From the NCBI RefSeq assembly GCF_000970085.1, contig NZ_CP009506.1:1736001-1800000 (forward strand): a stretch of DNA of 64,000 bases, given 5' to 3'. The notes below the pieces were generated by a model. The model had not been told where the DNA came from, ran no database searches, and worked only from the letters and a program-made list of their open reading frames with translations. Positions within the stretch are counted from its first letter, which is position 1; every line of letters starts with the position of its first letter. The stretch comes from Methanosarcina siciliae T4/M. Lineage in GTDB: Archaea; Halobacteriota; Methanosarcinia; Methanosarcinales; Methanosarcinaceae. Made by a program: the position numbers and the translations under genes. Of this stretch, positions 37,207 to 46,322 are shown piece after piece.

Positions 37207-37689
37207 TTAGTTGCCATACCCCATGCAGGATCCGGAACCACGCCCGTATCCGGATCCTCGGCCAAACCTGCTGCCTGTCTGATATCCTGCCGGGACATCA
37301 TATCCTGTATATACTTCACCGGTGACTGAGTCGATTCTTGCCTGTGTGTAGACTCCGTCTTCATCCTCATAGGAGACAATCCACCAGCGGTTCATCTGAT
37401 ATATGTCGTCTTCGGTGATATCTTCATCAATTTCGGCCTGGGCGATTTCAAGAGCCTCATCTATGGTTTCAACTTCAAGCTCTACGGCCCCATCTGCATC
37501 GTAGTAAGGGCAGGAGGCGTAATTGCCTGCACCATATCCCGAGTCCGTATTTCTGGCAGCCCATCTGTTCATTAAGCCGGACCCGTAGTTTGCTCCTGTA
37601 TCATCCGAAGCAACCGCACTGACAACTGCTGCTCCGAAAGCTCCTATCAGCAGTATGGCCAGGAGAATTGTGGTTATACCTTTCTTCAT
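37207..37689 (-). CDS. Secreted protein with PepSY-like domain
   Basis: 160 residues. A signal peptide (about 1-27) is followed by a low-complexity Gly/Tyr/Asn region. A PepSY-like domain follows (TIDEALEIAQAEIDEDITED, then RWWIVSYEDEDGVYTQARID, then SVTGEVYTGYD). The tail is rich in Gly, Ser, Arg and Tyr (GRGSGYGRGSG). Its role could be inhibition of a peptidase or another cell-envelope task. GGTG lies six bases before the ATG at 37689. Confidence 0.82.
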   Translation of the reverse strand: MKKGITTILLAILLIGAFGAAVVSAVASDDTGANYGSGLMNRWAARNTDSGYGAGNYASCPYYDADGAVELEVETIDEALEIAQAEIDEDITEDDIYQMNRWWIVSYEDEDGVYTQARIDSVTGEVYTGYDVPAGYQTGSRFGRGSGYGRGSGSCMGYGN

Positions 37690-37841
37690 TTTTTTCACCT
37701 TCGATTTTTGCTTTTTTGTCTACGTTTTGTTTGCTTTTTTCCTATGGATAATTCTTCACACCATATGTAGTGGTTATACTACATATGTGGGGGTAATGCG
37801 ATATATACCTTCTGGTCACTACTGCTGTTTTTGCTCAAAAT

Positions 37842-38525
37842 TCAGCGGTACCGTTCGTTCAACCACCCAACAAGGGGTGGGACCCAGCAGAGATTTGCAG
37901 CAATGGTCTCAAGGGCTGTGAAGGTCTGGGTTGTCGGGCTGAATCCCGTAATTCTTGCTCCAAGCAGCCCTACGGGGACAATTATGATTACAAAAAGACT
38001 TGCAAGCATTACCGGATGACGGATATATCTGGAAAAGCCAGCCCTCCATGACCCTTCGGTACGTTTGAGGAAGAGAATGCCTGAAATATTGGCTCCTATC
38101 TGGTCGCTGAGGGCATAGAAATACGGAATATAAAAGCCTTCGATTCCGTAAACATCCACTCCTGCAAGCCTGCTCCCAAAGTCAATTATCCAGGGGATCG
38201 AAATCCCGAATAATTTCCCCCAGCCGTAGGCTTCTGCCATGCTTCCTTCAGCTTTTCTGAGCCTCTGGCGGATGGAAAAGATTCCCTCAAAAATGCTTTC
38301 TCCTTCACCTGCAAGAGTCCTGACAAGCCACTGCCCTGCAGCGCTCCGCTGGTAACCCTGAAAATCCAGGAAAATTCCTGCAAGAAGCCCTAAAATATAG
38401 CCCGGAACTGTATATTTTATCAGTTCGGAGAATTCTTCTCCATTCAATTCCTCTTCGGGATATTCTTCAGCAGAAAGTCCTTTCTTAGTCGATTCTTCAG
38501 ATAACTCTTCCGTTGTTGCGCCCAT
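37842..38525 (-). CDS. Uncharacterised membrane protein
   Basis: 227 residues. An acidic N-terminus of about 35 residues precedes several hydrophobic segments (TVPGYILGLLAGIFLDF, ASLFVIIIVPVGLLGARI and others). I recognise no family. It is divergent from the phosphatase-superfamily gene at 38619. Confidence 0.75.
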   Translation of the reverse strand: MGATTEELSEESTKKGLSAEEYPEEELNGEEFSELIKYTVPGYILGLLAGIFLDFQGYQRSAAGQWLVRTLAGEGESIFEGIFSIRQRLRKAEGSMAEAYGWGKLFGISIPWIIDFGSRLAGVDVYGIEGFYIPYFYALSDQIGANISGILFLKRTEGSWRAGFSRYIRHPVMLASLFVIIIVPVGLLGARITGFSPTTQTFTALETIAANLCWVPPLVGWLNERYR

Positions 38526-38618
38526 TTAATCCCCATCTCAAACTTCTTTTCCTTCTATTCGGAGTGTTAGTTCGGAAAATGAATATAAATGTCATGTCAT
38601 ATCATATAGAGAAGATAC

Positions 38619-39434
38619 ATGAACGTTCTGGAATGCAGTACCATTGACATTGCACCTACAATCTCGAGATTGCTGAAAATTCCTATGGTTCCTCCTTCGG
38701 GAAGACCGATTCCTGAAGTTGAAAATTATGCGAGCAAGAGAGATTGCAAGAGGGCAGTAATTATCGTAATTGACAGCCTTGGATATTCCCTTTACAGGTA
38801 CCTCTCTCCTGTAATGAAAAACTTGAATGAGTTTGCCGTAAATGGACTCCTGTTTAGGTGCAGGTCCCCGGCAAACATCACATCTCCTGCAATCGCCTCA
38901 ATCTTCACAGGGTACCTTCCTGAGGAGCATCACATCTACTCGACCGCGGACATTTACACTGAGACTGCAAAAAATTCCGACAATCCGAAGCTTAGAAGCA
39001 TCATGGAATGGGCTTACAGGGCGGGGATGAAGGTTGCAACCGTGATCGAGACCGAAGGAGCCGAGAGTTTCAGGGGCAGAATTAAGGATTTTTACGGGGT
39101 CCCTAACTCCGAAGATATCCTTGACTATGACAGCCGAATAACGGAATATGCATTGCAGTCCCTCAGGGAAAACCCCGATATCCTGGCTGTCCATCTCAGG
39201 ACTCTTGACCGTTACTCCCACAGGGCAGAGACCTGGAAGGAAATGAAAAAAGCCGCAAAGGCCATAGATGGAAATCTTGAAGCAATCTTTCGGAAAGCCG
39301 AAAAAGGAACCATTTTCTTCATCTGCGGGGATCATGCTGTTCACGGGGGAAAAAAATGGTTAAAAAATGCCACGCATGAAGAAATCAAAAACCATGAGGA
39401 TAATTATGTTGCCCTGATTGTGGGCTGTTACTAA
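38619..39434 (+). CDS. Alkaline phosphatase-superfamily protein (type I phosphodiesterase-like)
   Basis: 271 residues. It has the first metal site in RAVIIVIDSLGYSLY, a nucleophile region with Ser/Thr (SPANITSPAIASIFTGYLPE), HLRTLDRYSH, and the last metal site FICGDHAVHG. These are the ordered motifs of the nucleotide pyrophosphatase/phosphodiesterase branch. No signal peptide is seen, so it is probably cytoplasmic. The substrate is unknown. Confidence 0.85.
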   Translation: MNVLECSTIDIAPTISRLLKIPMVPPSGRPIPEVENYASKRDCKRAVIIVIDSLGYSLYRYLSPVMKNLNEFAVNGLLFRCRSPANITSPAIASIFTGYLPEEHHIYSTADIYTETAKNSDNPKLRSIMEWAYRAGMKVATVIETEGAESFRGRIKDFYGVPNSEDILDYDSRITEYALQSLRENPDILAVHLRTLDRYSHRAETWKEMKKAAKAIDGNLEAIFRKAEKGTIFFICGDHAVHGGKKWLKNATHEEIKNHEDNYVALIVGCY

Positions 39435-39455
39435 AAATGTTATCCTTTTCCCGGA

Positions 39456-39480
39456 TGATATCACTTTTGCGGTGATATCA
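39456..39480. terminator. Bidirectional hairpin between convergent genes
   Basis: TGATATCAC (39456-39464) pairs with GTGATATCA (39472-39480). It follows the phosphatase stop by about 20 bp and overlaps the stop codon of the convergent surface-protein gene; T-rich DNA lies on one side. Confidence 0.65.
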
Positions 39481-41253
39481 CTTTCTTCTTTTGCCTCTTT
39501 TCATTAACGAAACAATGAAAACTACTCCTGCAAGCCCGAGGAAGGAAGGGATCCAGGGGGAGATTCTCTGCTCCACCTCGGGTAAGGAATCCCCTATGGA
39601 TTCTGGTAAGGAATCGTCAACAAAATCTTCGACGTTTTTCCGAACTTTGAGTGTTTCATTTTCCAGAGCCAGTTTAGTTTCCGTAAGAGTGTTCGAGCTG
39701 GCAGTAGAGATAACCGAATCTTTTATAGCTTCGAATTCTTCCCTGTGGATAATTCTGGCAATTCCCGTTTCCTCGCCTCCGCCGTTAGAATCTGATTCGG
39801 AGTTTTCAGTTACTTCTTCATTAATTATTTTCTCAGCATCGGCGAGTTTATCTACAGTATCGCTGGCATATTCTGCAATAGAATTTCTCGGGTTATCTGT
39901 GTTTTCTGACCTTGTGATAGGTTCGGGGTTCCCTGCGTCTTCTAATGCATCCTTACCAGTTTCATTAACGACGCTACATCCGTCGTTTTCATCAGAGTTG
40001 CCCTTGTTTGCAGCATCATCCGAACTTTCTATACTCTCGGCAGGCAGGGCGTTTACGACTATAGATGCCGAAGATGTTCCGTTTTCATTTGTAGCTGCAA
40101 TGGAAACCGTATAACTCCCGGGGGAGCAGAAAGTATGCATGGGTACCGGGCAGCAGGAAGTCTTGCCATCCCCGAAGTACCAGATAATGCAGTCTGCATT
40201 CTCGGAAATATCAACAAATTTTATAACAAGAGGGATATGTCCGCTTGTGGTGTTATATATGAATTGTGCTTTCGGAAGTATGGGACCTTCCAGTTCGGAA
40301 GCATCTCGAACATTTATCGTTACAGATGCCGAGTCACTCCCGTTCTCATTGCTGGCGTTAAGGGTGACACTATAAGTTCCTTCGCTTAAATAAGTGTGCT
40401 GAGGATTCGGATAACTTGAGGAATTTCCGTCTCCAAAGTCCCAAAGCCGTGAGGCAGCATTTTCCGAAAAATCCTTGAACCTGACTACGAGGGGGGTATA
40501 ACCTTCGGTCACATCTGATGTGAAAAGGGCTTTGGGAAGTACCGGAGTTTCCTGACTATATTCTATTAAAGGTCTGTAGTCCATACTTCCGTCTTTAGGG
40601 TTAATAGCATATGGAGTATCTCCTATCCCGTCTTCGTTTTCATCCTTACTTCCATAATCACTCCAGTAGTTGCCTTTGCTCTTATTCCAGATATTGAACT
40701 TATTATCCCTGGCATTTTCTGCGTTGTCGAAGTAGTTGCCGTATATGATGTTCTCAGAAGAAGCCAGCAGTTTGAGCCCACAGTCCTCGTTTGCATATAC
40801 CATATTATTGGTTAACAGATTATTTCTGGAATTGAGCAGATAAATCCCCGCTTCCTGATTTGAAATTTTGTTGCCGTTTATTACACAGTTTTCAACATTG
40901 TTCAGGAAAATTCCACAGCGACCATCAGTTATTGAAAAAAAGTTTATCTTTACATCATTGGCAACAACTTCAAAAACGTAACTTACGGGAGTATCTCCCG
41001 CAATAAAGGTATCATCGGGATTTCCGGAAGCTGACTCAATAGTTAAATTTTTCTTGTTAACGTGGACACTTTCGTTATATTTTCCGGACTCTATGAAGAT
41101 GATATCCCCAGGAGATGCTGAATCTACTGCATCCTGAATAGATTCTCCAGGCCAAACACGAAATTCTGACGCCGTTCCAATCTCTGAAACTGAAATCAAA
41201 ATAAAAATTGCCATTAAAAAGCAGGTTCGTCTGAAAGTTTGTGTTTGTGCCAT
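39478..41253 (-). CDS. Surface protein: NosD-like beta-helix, two PKD domains, C-terminal anchor
   Basis: 591 residues. After a signal peptide, residues about 28-225 form a right-handed parallel beta-helix (SIQDAVDSASPGDIIFIESG, then repeated NNLLTNNMVYANE-type coils). The closing motif GNYWSDYGSKDENEDGIGDT is typical of methanogen NosD-like proteins. Two PKD domains follow (LWDFGDGNSSSYPNPQHTYL and IWYFGDGKTSC). A long acidic Ser/Asn region and one membrane helix with a basic end (FLGLAGVVFIVSLMKRGKRRK) anchor it. A GTG at 41265 would add four residues. Confidence 0.87.
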   Translation of the reverse strand: MAQTQTFRRTCFLMAIFILISVSEIGTASEFRVWPGESIQDAVDSASPGDIIFIESGKYNESVHVNKKNLTIESASGNPDDTFIAGDTPVSYVFEVVANDVKINFFSITDGRCGIFLNNVENCVINGNKISNQEAGIYLLNSRNNLLTNNMVYANEDCGLKLLASSENIIYGNYFDNAENARDNKFNIWNKSKGNYWSDYGSKDENEDGIGDTPYAINPKDGSMDYRPLIEYSQETPVLPKALFTSDVTEGYTPLVVRFKDFSENAASRLWDFGDGNSSSYPNPQHTYLSEGTYSVTLNASNENGSDSASVTINVRDASELEGPILPKAQFIYNTTSGHIPLVIKFVDISENADCIIWYFGDGKTSCCPVPMHTFCSPGSYTVSIAATNENGTSSASIVVNALPAESIESSDDAANKGNSDENDGCSVVNETGKDALEDAGNPEPITRSENTDNPRNSIAEYASDTVDKLADAEKIINEEVTENSESDSNGGGEETGIARIIHREEFEAIKDSVISTASSNTLTETKLALENETLKVRKNVEDFVDDSLPESIGDSLPEVEQRISPWIPSFLGLAGVVFIVSLMKRGKRRK

Positions 41254-42177
41254 TTTAGCCCCCACAAATATCCGGAAATTTACTTAACAAGTTTTTATAA
41301 GGAAAGGATATAAAATTGTTGGTTTAAATAAATATTAATAAAAAGATATTAAAATTTAAATTAATAAAAAATTAAACAGAATTAAAAATTAAATAGGGTG
41401 AAAAATAGTAATCAATAAAGTATGAAAAGAATAACCTGTTTTTTGACTATGCTGTTGTACAGGTTGCAGGGTTATTCAGACTACTGGTTGTATAAGTTGC
41501 GGAGTTATTGGGCTGGAAAACTCTATTGATTAAATGATTGGACAGGTTAATTGATTATTTGACTACGGTTGTATAAGCATAGATTTGTTAGGTTACAGAT
41601 TGTATATGCATAAATTTGTTAGGGTTGCAGGTTATATATTATATATTTGTTAATTATATATTTGTTAGGCTATTGTGTTTTATACAAATGTGTCATGGGC
41701 TGCAAACTGTATGTATATGGCTTCGTAGACTATTGGTTCTTATCTTCCCGGGATCAAAGTTTCCTTGGTGGTTAATAGTTCCACACGTGGTTGATGGTTT
41801 TATTTATTGTTTTATTTATTGGGCAGAGCATTCGTCCGCTAAGTAACCCACTATCAACTAAATGGTCAGTTATCCACTATCTACTTAGATCCACTGTCTA
41901 CTCAGCAGCTCACTCGCATCGTTTTATTTTCAACTCTTCCCTAATTCTTTGTACGCATCCCCGTTTCCGTTATAAACTTTTTTTTCTTTTCCAGGCAAAA
42001 ATAATTCAAAGTTCTTGAACTGCAATCACAAATGGTAATGTATATTAATGATAATTTTCAATGGTTCTGGAAGAATTTTTTCCGAAAGGTTCAGGTAAAC
42101 CTGGGTAGAGCGCAAAGGTTTTTATGTAAATATTCAAGTTAGGTTTCTTAAAAAATCCAGCCGGAGAAGATTTCACT
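41254..42177. other. Repeat-like gap upstream of the HTH-cupin gene
   Basis: About 920 bp with no gene. From about 41445 to 41720 a degenerate repeat around GTTGCAGGGTTATT and GGTTGTATAAG recurs several times. A second loose repeat (TTTTATTTATTG, CCACTATCTACT) occupies about 41800-41900. Confidence 0.5.
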
Positions 42178-42732
42178 ATGCAGGAAAAAATAAAAGAAAT
42201 TGCAGCTCGAGTCCGTGAACTGCGGGAACTGTCTGAAATTTCTGTCGAAAAAATGGCAGAGTATCTTCAGGTCTCAGTTGAGACCTACGAGAAATACGAA
42301 AGCGGAACAGAGGACATTCCGGCAAGCATACTTTTTGAAATTGCACACAGGTTGCAGGTGGACATGGCTACTCTTCTGACAGGAGAAGAGCCTCGCATGA
42401 ATATTTTTACCGTCACAAGGAACGGAAAAGGGGTAAGTGTCGAGAGGAGAAAACAGTACAAATATCAGAACCTGGCTGAAAAATTCATCCACAAAAAAGC
42501 GGAGTTCTTCATTGTGACGGTCGAGCCCAAACCCCAGGGAACAAAACCTGAAACCAATTCCCATCCGGGACAGGAATTCAATTATGTGCTTGAGGGAAGC
42601 CTGAAGGTCTACATCCACCATAATGAGATAATTCTTAATGAAGGGGACTCTATTTATTTCGATTCCAACTTTGAACACGCTATGGAAGCTATCGGAGGAG
42701 AACCCGCCAGGTTCCTGGCCGTTATAATGTAA
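42178..42732 (+). CDS. Transcriptional regulator: XRE-type HTH plus cupin domain
   Basis: 184 residues. Residues 1-66 form an XRE helix-turn-helix (RVRELRELSEISVEKMAEYL, then VSVETYEKYESG). Residues 110-184 form a cupin barrel (SHPGQEFNYVLEGSLKVYI, then EGDSIYFDSNFEHA), which probably senses a small molecule. It lies just upstream of the acyl-CoA synthetase and 2-oxoacid oxidoreductase genes and is the obvious candidate for their regulator. GGAG precedes the start. Confidence 0.9.
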   Translation: MQEKIKEIAARVRELRELSEISVEKMAEYLQVSVETYEKYESGTEDIPASILFEIAHRLQVDMATLLTGEEPRMNIFTVTRNGKGVSVERRKQYKYQNLAEKFIHKKAEFFIVTVEPKPQGTKPETNSHPGQEFNYVLEGSLKVYIHHNEIILNEGDSIYFDSNFEHAMEAIGGEPARFLAVIM

Positions 42733-42881
42733 CCGTATAATGTAACTTCATTTAAAAGGGGACTGTACTCACAATATAACCTTACTCATAATGTAACCAT
42801 GTTTCAAAGCTCTGAATACTTTATAAATACTTTATAAGATCTGCAGAATTTCAAGATAAAGGGAAAAGTCCTGGAGTTTTT

Positions 42882-44633
42882 TTGAAATATAAATACAGCC
42901 TCCAGAAGCCTGATAACTATAAAATTTGTAGAGAATATCAATTAAAACGGGTGTCCAGAATGACTTCCTTGCTGAGCCAATTTGTTTCCAAAACCGATTT
43001 CGAATCCTATGAGGATTTCCAGGAAAACTTCAAAATACTGGTTCCTGAAAACTTCAACTTTGCCTATGATGTGGTCGATGCCTATGCAAGAAATTTTCCT
43101 GAGAAGCTTGCCATGATCTGGTGTGACGATTTCGGAAATGAGAGAATTTTTACTTTCAAAGACCTGAAGTATTACAGTGACAAAGCTGCAAATTTCTTTG
43201 TAAAGCACGGCATAGGCAAAGGCGACTATGTAATGCTTACCTTAAAGAGCCGCTACGATTTCTGGTTCTGCATCCTGGGGCTTCACAAGCTCGGAGCAAT
43301 AGCCGTGCCTGCAACCCACATGCTAAAAACCAGGGATATTGTATACAGAATCGAAAGAGCCGGGCTGAAAATGATCGTCTGCATCGCCGAAGATGATGTC
43401 CCGGAACAGGTAGACGAAGCCCATGCCGAATGTGGGGATGTGCCTCTTAAAAAAGCCAAGGTAGGAGGAGAAGCCCGGGAAGGCTGGATTGATTTCAGAA
43501 AAGAACTTGAGGAAAGTTCTCCGGTCTTCGAACGTCCTGCAGGTGAGGCTGCGACAAAGAACGAAGACATCTGCCTTGTCTACTTCTCTTCCGGAACCGC
43601 CGGTTTCCCGAAAATGGTAGAACATGACAACACCTATCCCCTTGGCCATATCCTGACCGCAAAATACTGGCAGAACGTGGAGGAAGACGGGCTGCACTAT
43701 ACCGTTGCGGACAGCGGCTGGGGTAAATGTGTCTGGGGCAAGCTCTACGGGCAGTGGATAGCCGGCTGTGCGGTTTTTGTCTATGATTATGATCGGTTCG
43801 AAGCCAGAAACATGCTTGAGAAAGCCACAAAATATGGGGTCACCACCTTCTGCGCTCCGCCCACGATCTATCGTTTTCTGATTAAAGAAGACCTGTCCCA
43901 CTACAACTTCAGTACGCTGAAATATGCAGTCGTTGCAGGTGAACCCCTCAACCCTGAAGTATTTAACCGCTTCCTTGAGTTCACCGGAATCAAACTCATG
44001 GAAGGTTTCGGGCAGACTGAAACCGTTGTCACGATTGCGACCTTCCCGTGGATGGAACCAAAACCCGGGTCTATCGGAAAGCCCACTCCCGGATATAAGA
44101 TTGAGCTTATGGACAGGGACGGAAGGCTCTGCGAGGTTGGAGAAGAAGGGGAAATCGTCATCAACACGACAAAAAGAAAACCGATAGGGCTCTTTGCCCA
44201 CTATGGAAAGGATCCTAAAAGGACAGCGGAAGCCTGGCATGACGGCTACTACCATACCGGAGATATGGCCTGGATGGATGAAGACGGATACCTGTGGTTT
44301 GTGGGAAGGGCCGACGACATAATCAAGACCTCGGGATATAAAGTCGGGCCCTTTGAAGTAGAAAGTGCTCTTATCCAGCACCCGGCTGTACTCGAGTGTG
44401 CAATCACGGGAGTTCCGGACCTTATCAGAGGTCAGGTCATCAAGGCGACTATTGTGCTTACAAAGGATTACACTCCGAGTGATGCTCTTAAGAAAGAGCT
44501 TCAGAATCACGTAAAAAATGTCACGGCTCCTTATAAGTATCCCCGGATTGTGGAATTCGTCCCCGAACTCCCGAAGACCATCAGCGGAAAAATCCGCAGG
44601 GTTGAAATCCGTGATAAGGACCAGAGCCTATGA
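42882..44633 (+). CDS. AMP-forming acyl-CoA synthetase (medium/branched-chain type)
   Basis: 583 residues of the ANL superfamily. The P-loop YFSSGTAGFPK is near residue 228, with GFGQTET near 377, TGDMAWMDEDGYLWFVGR near 465 and the catalytic Lys in PKTISGKIRR near 573. It activates a carboxylic acid to acyl-CoA with ATP. A close relative from Methanosarcina acetivorans has been described as preferring 2-methylbutyrate. The TTG at 42882 follows GGAG by five bases and I keep it; an ATG at 42960 is an alternative. The 2-oxoacid:ferredoxin oxidoreductase genes are next on the same strand. Confidence 0.9.
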   Translation: MKYKYSLQKPDNYKICREYQLKRVSRMTSLLSQFVSKTDFESYEDFQENFKILVPENFNFAYDVVDAYARNFPEKLAMIWCDDFGNERIFTFKDLKYYSDKAANFFVKHGIGKGDYVMLTLKSRYDFWFCILGLHKLGAIAVPATHMLKTRDIVYRIERAGLKMIVCIAEDDVPEQVDEAHAECGDVPLKKAKVGGEAREGWIDFRKELEESSPVFERPAGEAATKNEDICLVYFSSGTAGFPKMVEHDNTYPLGHILTAKYWQNVEEDGLHYTVADSGWGKCVWGKLYGQWIAGCAVFVYDYDRFEARNMLEKATKYGVTTFCAPPTIYRFLIKEDLSHYNFSTLKYAVVAGEPLNPEVFNRFLEFTGIKLMEGFGQTETVVTIATFPWMEPKPGSIGKPTPGYKIELMDRDGRLCEVGEEGEIVINTTKRKPIGLFAHYGKDPKRTAEAWHDGYYHTGDMAWMDEDGYLWFVGRADDIIKTSGYKVGPFEVESALIQHPAVLECAITGVPDLIRGQVIKATIVLTKDYTPSDALKKELQNHVKNVTAPYKYPRIVEFVPELPKTISGKIRRVEIRDKDQSL

Positions 44634-44993
44634 GCTCCGTGCAGAAGGGCTAATTTGCAGTTATGGCCGTGAGCTTTGTTGAAAAGTGAATAACAAAGCT
44701 ACAGTTTTTCTTTTTCCTTCGTATAAGGAGGGAATCCTGATCAAATCAGAAAAAGGAAAAGAAAGAAAAGAAATAAGTACTTTAAACTTTTCCTGAAAAG
44801 TTTGCTCAAGGAAGAGATAATTCGGATTTACTTTTTAATAGATGCTGTAATTCAATAGGATTATAATTTACGAATAAAAGAGATTCAAGAAGATTAGAAT
44901 TCAGAAAGCCCCTTAAAAATGATAGCCTCTCCTGTCTGCCATAATACCGGCTGGAGAAAAACAGGGACTGGAAGAATAGCGTGAGGATTCTAT

Positions 44994-45242
44994 ATGGCAA
45001 AAAATGATGAAAAAGAACCGTACCCTGTTATCAACATTCTGGAGTGCAAGGCCTGTGGGCGCTGCCTTCTTGCCTGCCCGAAGAACGTGCTTTTCATGAG
45101 TGATAACCTGAACGCCCGGGGTTACCACTACGTAGAGTATAAAGGAGAAGGCTGTTCAGGCTGTGCGAGCTGCTATTATACCTGCCCTGAACCCCTTGCA
45201 CTGGAAATCCATATTCCCCTTAAAAAGGAGGAAGCCGAATAA
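44994..45242 (+). CDS. 2-oxoacid:ferredoxin oxidoreductase ferredoxin-like (delta) subunit
   Basis: 82 residues with two [4Fe-4S] sites: CKACGRCLLACPKN and CSGCASCYYTCPEP. It passes electrons between the catalytic subunit and ferredoxin. It is the first gene of a three-gene operon, 22 bp before the alpha subunit. Confidence 0.93.
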   Translation: MAKNDEKEPYPVINILECKACGRCLLACPKNVLFMSDNLNARGYHYVEYKGEGCSGCASCYYTCPEPLALEIHIPLKKEEAE

Positions 45243-45264
45243 GGCAGGGTCAGGAGGGAAAAAG

Positions 45265-46320
45265 ATGGCAACACAACTCGTAAAAGGCAACTCCGCAATA
45301 GTCATTGGTGCACTTTATGCCGGATGTGACTGTTTCTTCGGATATCCCATTACTCCGGCAAGTGAAATTCTGCATGATGCCTCCAAATACTTACCCATGA
45401 TAGGAAGGAAATTCGTGCAGGCCGAGTCCGAAGAAGCTGCAATTAACATGGTCTTCGGGGGAGCATCAGCCGGACACAGGGTAATGACATCCTCGTCAGG
45501 CCCCGGAATCAGCCTGATGCAGGAAGGAATTTCTTATCTTGCAGGCGCAGAACTTCCCTGTGTGATTGTCGACATCATGAGGGCAGGCCCCGGACTCGGG
45601 AACATCGGACCTGAACAGGGAGATTACAACCAGGTAGTAAAAGGCGGGGGGCACGGGAACTACAAGAATATCGTACTTGCTCCCAACTCCGTGCAGGAGA
45701 TGTGTGACTTTACCATGAAAGCTTTTGAGCTGGCGTTCAAATACGGGAACCCTGCAGTCGTACTTGCTGACGGAGTGCTCGGGCAGATGATTGAGTCCCT
45801 TGAGTTTCCGAAAAAAGCGCTTGCTCCTGAAATCAATACAAGCTGGGCAGTCAACGGCACAGCCGAAACCAGGCCTAACCTGATAACCTCTATCTTCCTT
45901 GACTTCAATGAACTCGGGCAGTTCAACGAGAAGCTGCAGGCAAAGTACGAGCTGATTAAACAGAATGAGGTTGACTACGATGAATACATGACCGAAAACG
46001 CCTCAATCGTACTCGTTTCTTACGGCATAAGCAGCAGGATCTGCAGGTCTGCCGTAGACCTTGCCAGAAAGGAAGGAATAAAAGTAGGGCTTTTCAGGCC
46101 AAAAACCCTCTTCCCGTTCCCGGAAGCGCAGTTAAAAGCCCTTGCAGATAAGGGAGCTTCTTTCATCTCAGTGGAAATGAGCAATGGGCAGATGATAGAC
46201 GATATCAGACTTGCAATCGGCTGCTCGCAGCCTGTGGAGCTGGTAAACCGCATGGGAGGAAACCTGATGACCCTGGACCAGATTATGGATAAAATAAGAA
46301 AGGTTGCAGGGGAGGCATGA
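45265..46320 (+). CDS. 2-oxoacid:ferredoxin oxidoreductase alpha subunit
   Basis: 351 residues. GYPITPASEI near residue 30 and EAAINMVFGGASAGHRVMTSSS then GPGISLMQEG near 55-85 are the N-terminal pyrimidine-binding signatures. The C-terminal part (SYGISSRICRSAVDLARKEG, then GLFRPKTLFPFP) is the domain II fold. It belongs with the VOR/KOR group. The ATG at 45265 follows AGGAGGG; an upstream frame at 45163 overlaps the ferredoxin gene and is not needed. Confidence 0.93.
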   Translation: MATQLVKGNSAIVIGALYAGCDCFFGYPITPASEILHDASKYLPMIGRKFVQAESEEAAINMVFGGASAGHRVMTSSSGPGISLMQEGISYLAGAELPCVIVDIMRAGPGLGNIGPEQGDYNQVVKGGGHGNYKNIVLAPNSVQEMCDFTMKAFELAFKYGNPAVVLADGVLGQMIESLEFPKKALAPEINTSWAVNGTAETRPNLITSIFLDFNELGQFNEKLQAKYELIKQNEVDYDEYMTENASIVLVSYGISSRICRSAVDLARKEGIKVGLFRPKTLFPFPEAQLKALADKGASFISVEMSNGQMIDDIRLAIGCSQPVELVNRMGGNLMTLDQIMDKIRKVAGEA

Positions 46321-46322
46321 AT

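Noticed and set aside
43323..44510. 395-codon minus-strand frame
   Set aside because: It is the shadow of the acyl-CoA synthetase, whose motifs are complete on the plus strand.
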